From positions 1 through 7,804 of the forward strand of contig JAGHCO010000141.1 in assembly GCA_021160405.1 (NCBI GenBank): a stretch of 7,804 bases of DNA, read 5' to 3'. This document shows, in pieces, positions 7,194 to 7,804 of this stretch. A program made the translations under genes and the position numbers. Source of the stretch: Candidatus Aerophobota bacterium (lineage in GTDB: Bacteria; Aerophobota; Aerophobia; Aerophobales; JAGHCO01). Position 1 is the first letter of the stretch. Each line of letters begins with the position of its first letter. The notes under the pieces were generated by a model, which saw nothing but the letters and a program-made list of their open reading frames with translations, was not told the origin of the DNA and ran no database searches.

Positions 7194-7224
7194 CCCTGCC
7201 TATCTTGTCCACTGATAGGCAGGG
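7194..7224. repeat. Perfect hairpin between HU and merR
   Basis: An 11-bp perfect inverted repeat, CCCTGCCTATC (7194-7204) and GATAGGCAGGG (7214-7224), encloses nine bases. Neither strand has a T-run after it, so it is not a canonical intrinsic terminator. It may be a dispersed repeat or an RNA processing or stability element between the HU and merR reading frames. Confidence 0.6.
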
Positions 7225-7236
7225 ACGAGAAAAGAC

Positions 7237-7266
7237 AGAAGAGCAATTTATTTCTCTATCTCTTCT
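7237..7266 (-). terminator. Weak candidate terminator after HU
   Basis: On the minus strand AGAAGAG (7260-7266) can pair with CTCTTCT (7237-7243) over a 16-base loop, followed by GTCTTTTCTC. The stem is short and the tract interrupted, so at most it is a partial terminator; readthrough into merR is plausible. Confidence 0.25.
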
Positions 7267-7279
7267 AATAAATATTTTT

Positions 7280-7552
7280 TTAGAGAACCTTTTCTCTTAG
7301 ATTCTTTCCAGGCTCAAATTTAGGAACACTTTTTGCTGGGATTTGTATCTCTTCTCCCGTTTGAGGATTTCTTCCCCGGCGAGATTTCCTAGTCATCACC
7401 TTAAAACTACCAAATCCTACCAGAGTAACTTTATCTCCACTGGATAAAGAATCAACAATAGCCGAGGTTATCGCATCTACTGCTTCCCTGGATGCCCTCT
7501 TAGTTAAGCCCGTTTGTTTAGCCACTTTCTCTACTAATTCAGCCTTGTTCAT
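7280..7552 (-). CDS. HU/IHF-family nucleoid DNA-binding protein
   Basis: The protein bends and wraps DNA as a dimer and helps organise the nucleoid. At 90 residues it has the normal family length. It begins with the helical MNKAELVEKVAKQTGLTKRASREAVDAI, has the hinge VGFGSFKV (45-52), and the DNA-binding beta arm RRGRNPQTGEEIQIPA (58-73), with the intercalating proline at P63. The C-terminus KFEPGKNLREKV is typical. HU and the IHF subunits cannot be firmly told apart here; the arm looks HU-like while the neighbouring merR and tRNA-Pro recall the ihfA locus. It has the best expression signals in the window: AAGGAGGT at 7560-7567 before ATG 7550-7552, and a promoter just upstream, as expected for an abundant protein. 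Confidence 0.95.
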   Translation of the reverse strand: MNKAELVEKVAKQTGLTKRASREAVDAITSAIVDSLSSGDKVTLVGFGSFKVMTRKSRRGRNPQTGEEIQIPAKSVPKFEPGKNLREKVL

Positions 7553-7588
7553 TTACACTACCTCCTTTATGATATTGTTTTCCTATTA

Positions 7589-7616
7589 ACTATACCCTAT
7601 TTTTTGTCCTTGGCAA
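7589..7616 (-). promoter_or_regulatory. HU promoter
   Basis: On the minus strand, TTGCCA (7611-7616, -35) and TATAGT (7589-7594, -10) are spaced 16 bases apart and lie about 37 bases before the HU start codon. A strong SD follows at 7560-7567. Confidence 0.6.
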
Positions 7617-7804
7617 GAAAGCCTCAGGGATGCCCTTCGGCAGCGAGTTAAACTTATAAATTCCTAAACATTAAGAAAATTATTCGTAATTATTCAGCCA
7701 CCAAAAAACTAAGATTATACGATAATTCTTTTAATACCATTTTTAATGATAATCTCTTTGCAACTTCTTAGCCACTAAGATAAAGATATTAACATTATTT
7801 TTAT
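7617..7804. other. AT-rich non-coding edge with short repeats
   Basis: No gene is supported here. A GC-richer patch at 7620-7647 can form a small TGCC/GGCA hairpin. AATTATTC occurs twice in tandem (7678-7685, 7688-7695). AGCCAC followed by CTAAGAT occurs at 7696-7715 and 7770-7781. A minus-strand TATAAT lies at 7714-7719 without a matching -35. The stretch may hold further HU control sites. Confidence 0.4.

Noticed and set aside
7194..7224. Intrinsic terminator for HU
   Set aside because: The stem is strong but neither strand has the following T-run.

Overview
This is an AT-rich bacterial chromosome segment made of housekeeping genes, all on the minus strand. In transcription order (right to left) it reads: a HU/IHF-family DNA-binding protein (7280-7552), a short MerR-type regulator (6855-7166), tRNA-Pro with anticodon GGG (6760-6835), tryptophanyl-tRNA synthetase trpS (5591-6577), a GNAT acetyltransferase (5089-5526), an HNH-endonuclease-family protein (4303-4929), peptide chain release factor 1 prfA (3218-4306) and the transcription-repair coupling factor mfd (31-3231). 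I see no plus-strand gene, prophage, transposase gene, CRISPR array or toxin-antitoxin pair.

The window cannot be placed in a named species by eye. The HU/IHF - small MerR - tRNA-Pro order is one I associate with deltaproteobacteria-like and candidate-phylum bacteria. The trpS product carries four cysteines spaced like the [4Fe-4S]-binding TrpRS of Thermotoga maritima, which fits an anaerobe. A TGTCATTGCGAGC...GCTCGCAATGACA inverted repeat next to trpS resembles short repeats scattered in many uncultured bacterial genomes. An uncultured anaerobic bacterium of a candidate phylum is my best guess, held loosely.

Layout: the right edge (7553-7804) is an AT-rich regulatory stretch with a good promoter and Shine-Dalgarno (SD) sequence for HU. 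A perfect hairpin of unclear role lies between HU and merR. The tRNA gene follows merR after 19 bases. Between the tRNA and trpS sits a nested palindromic repeat of 85 bp, and the only strong SD for trpS lies far upstream of its start, behind a small hairpin. GNAT follows trpS after 63 bases. A gap of 159 bases then holds an unusual cluster of three mutually complementary segments and a promoter. From there HNH, prfA and mfd form a tight overlapping set: HNH and prfA share TTGA, and mfd starts with GTG inside the end of prfA. The first part therefore serves nucleoid structure and tRNA charging. The last part joins translation termination, transcription-coupled repair and a conserved but poorly understood HNH protein.

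The most interesting points are the Fe-S type TrpRS, the nested repeat beside trpS and its possible effect on trpS translation, the HNH-prfA-mfd coupling with no prmC, and the alternative hairpins upstream of the HNH gene. None of these amounts to a clearly new multi-gene system.
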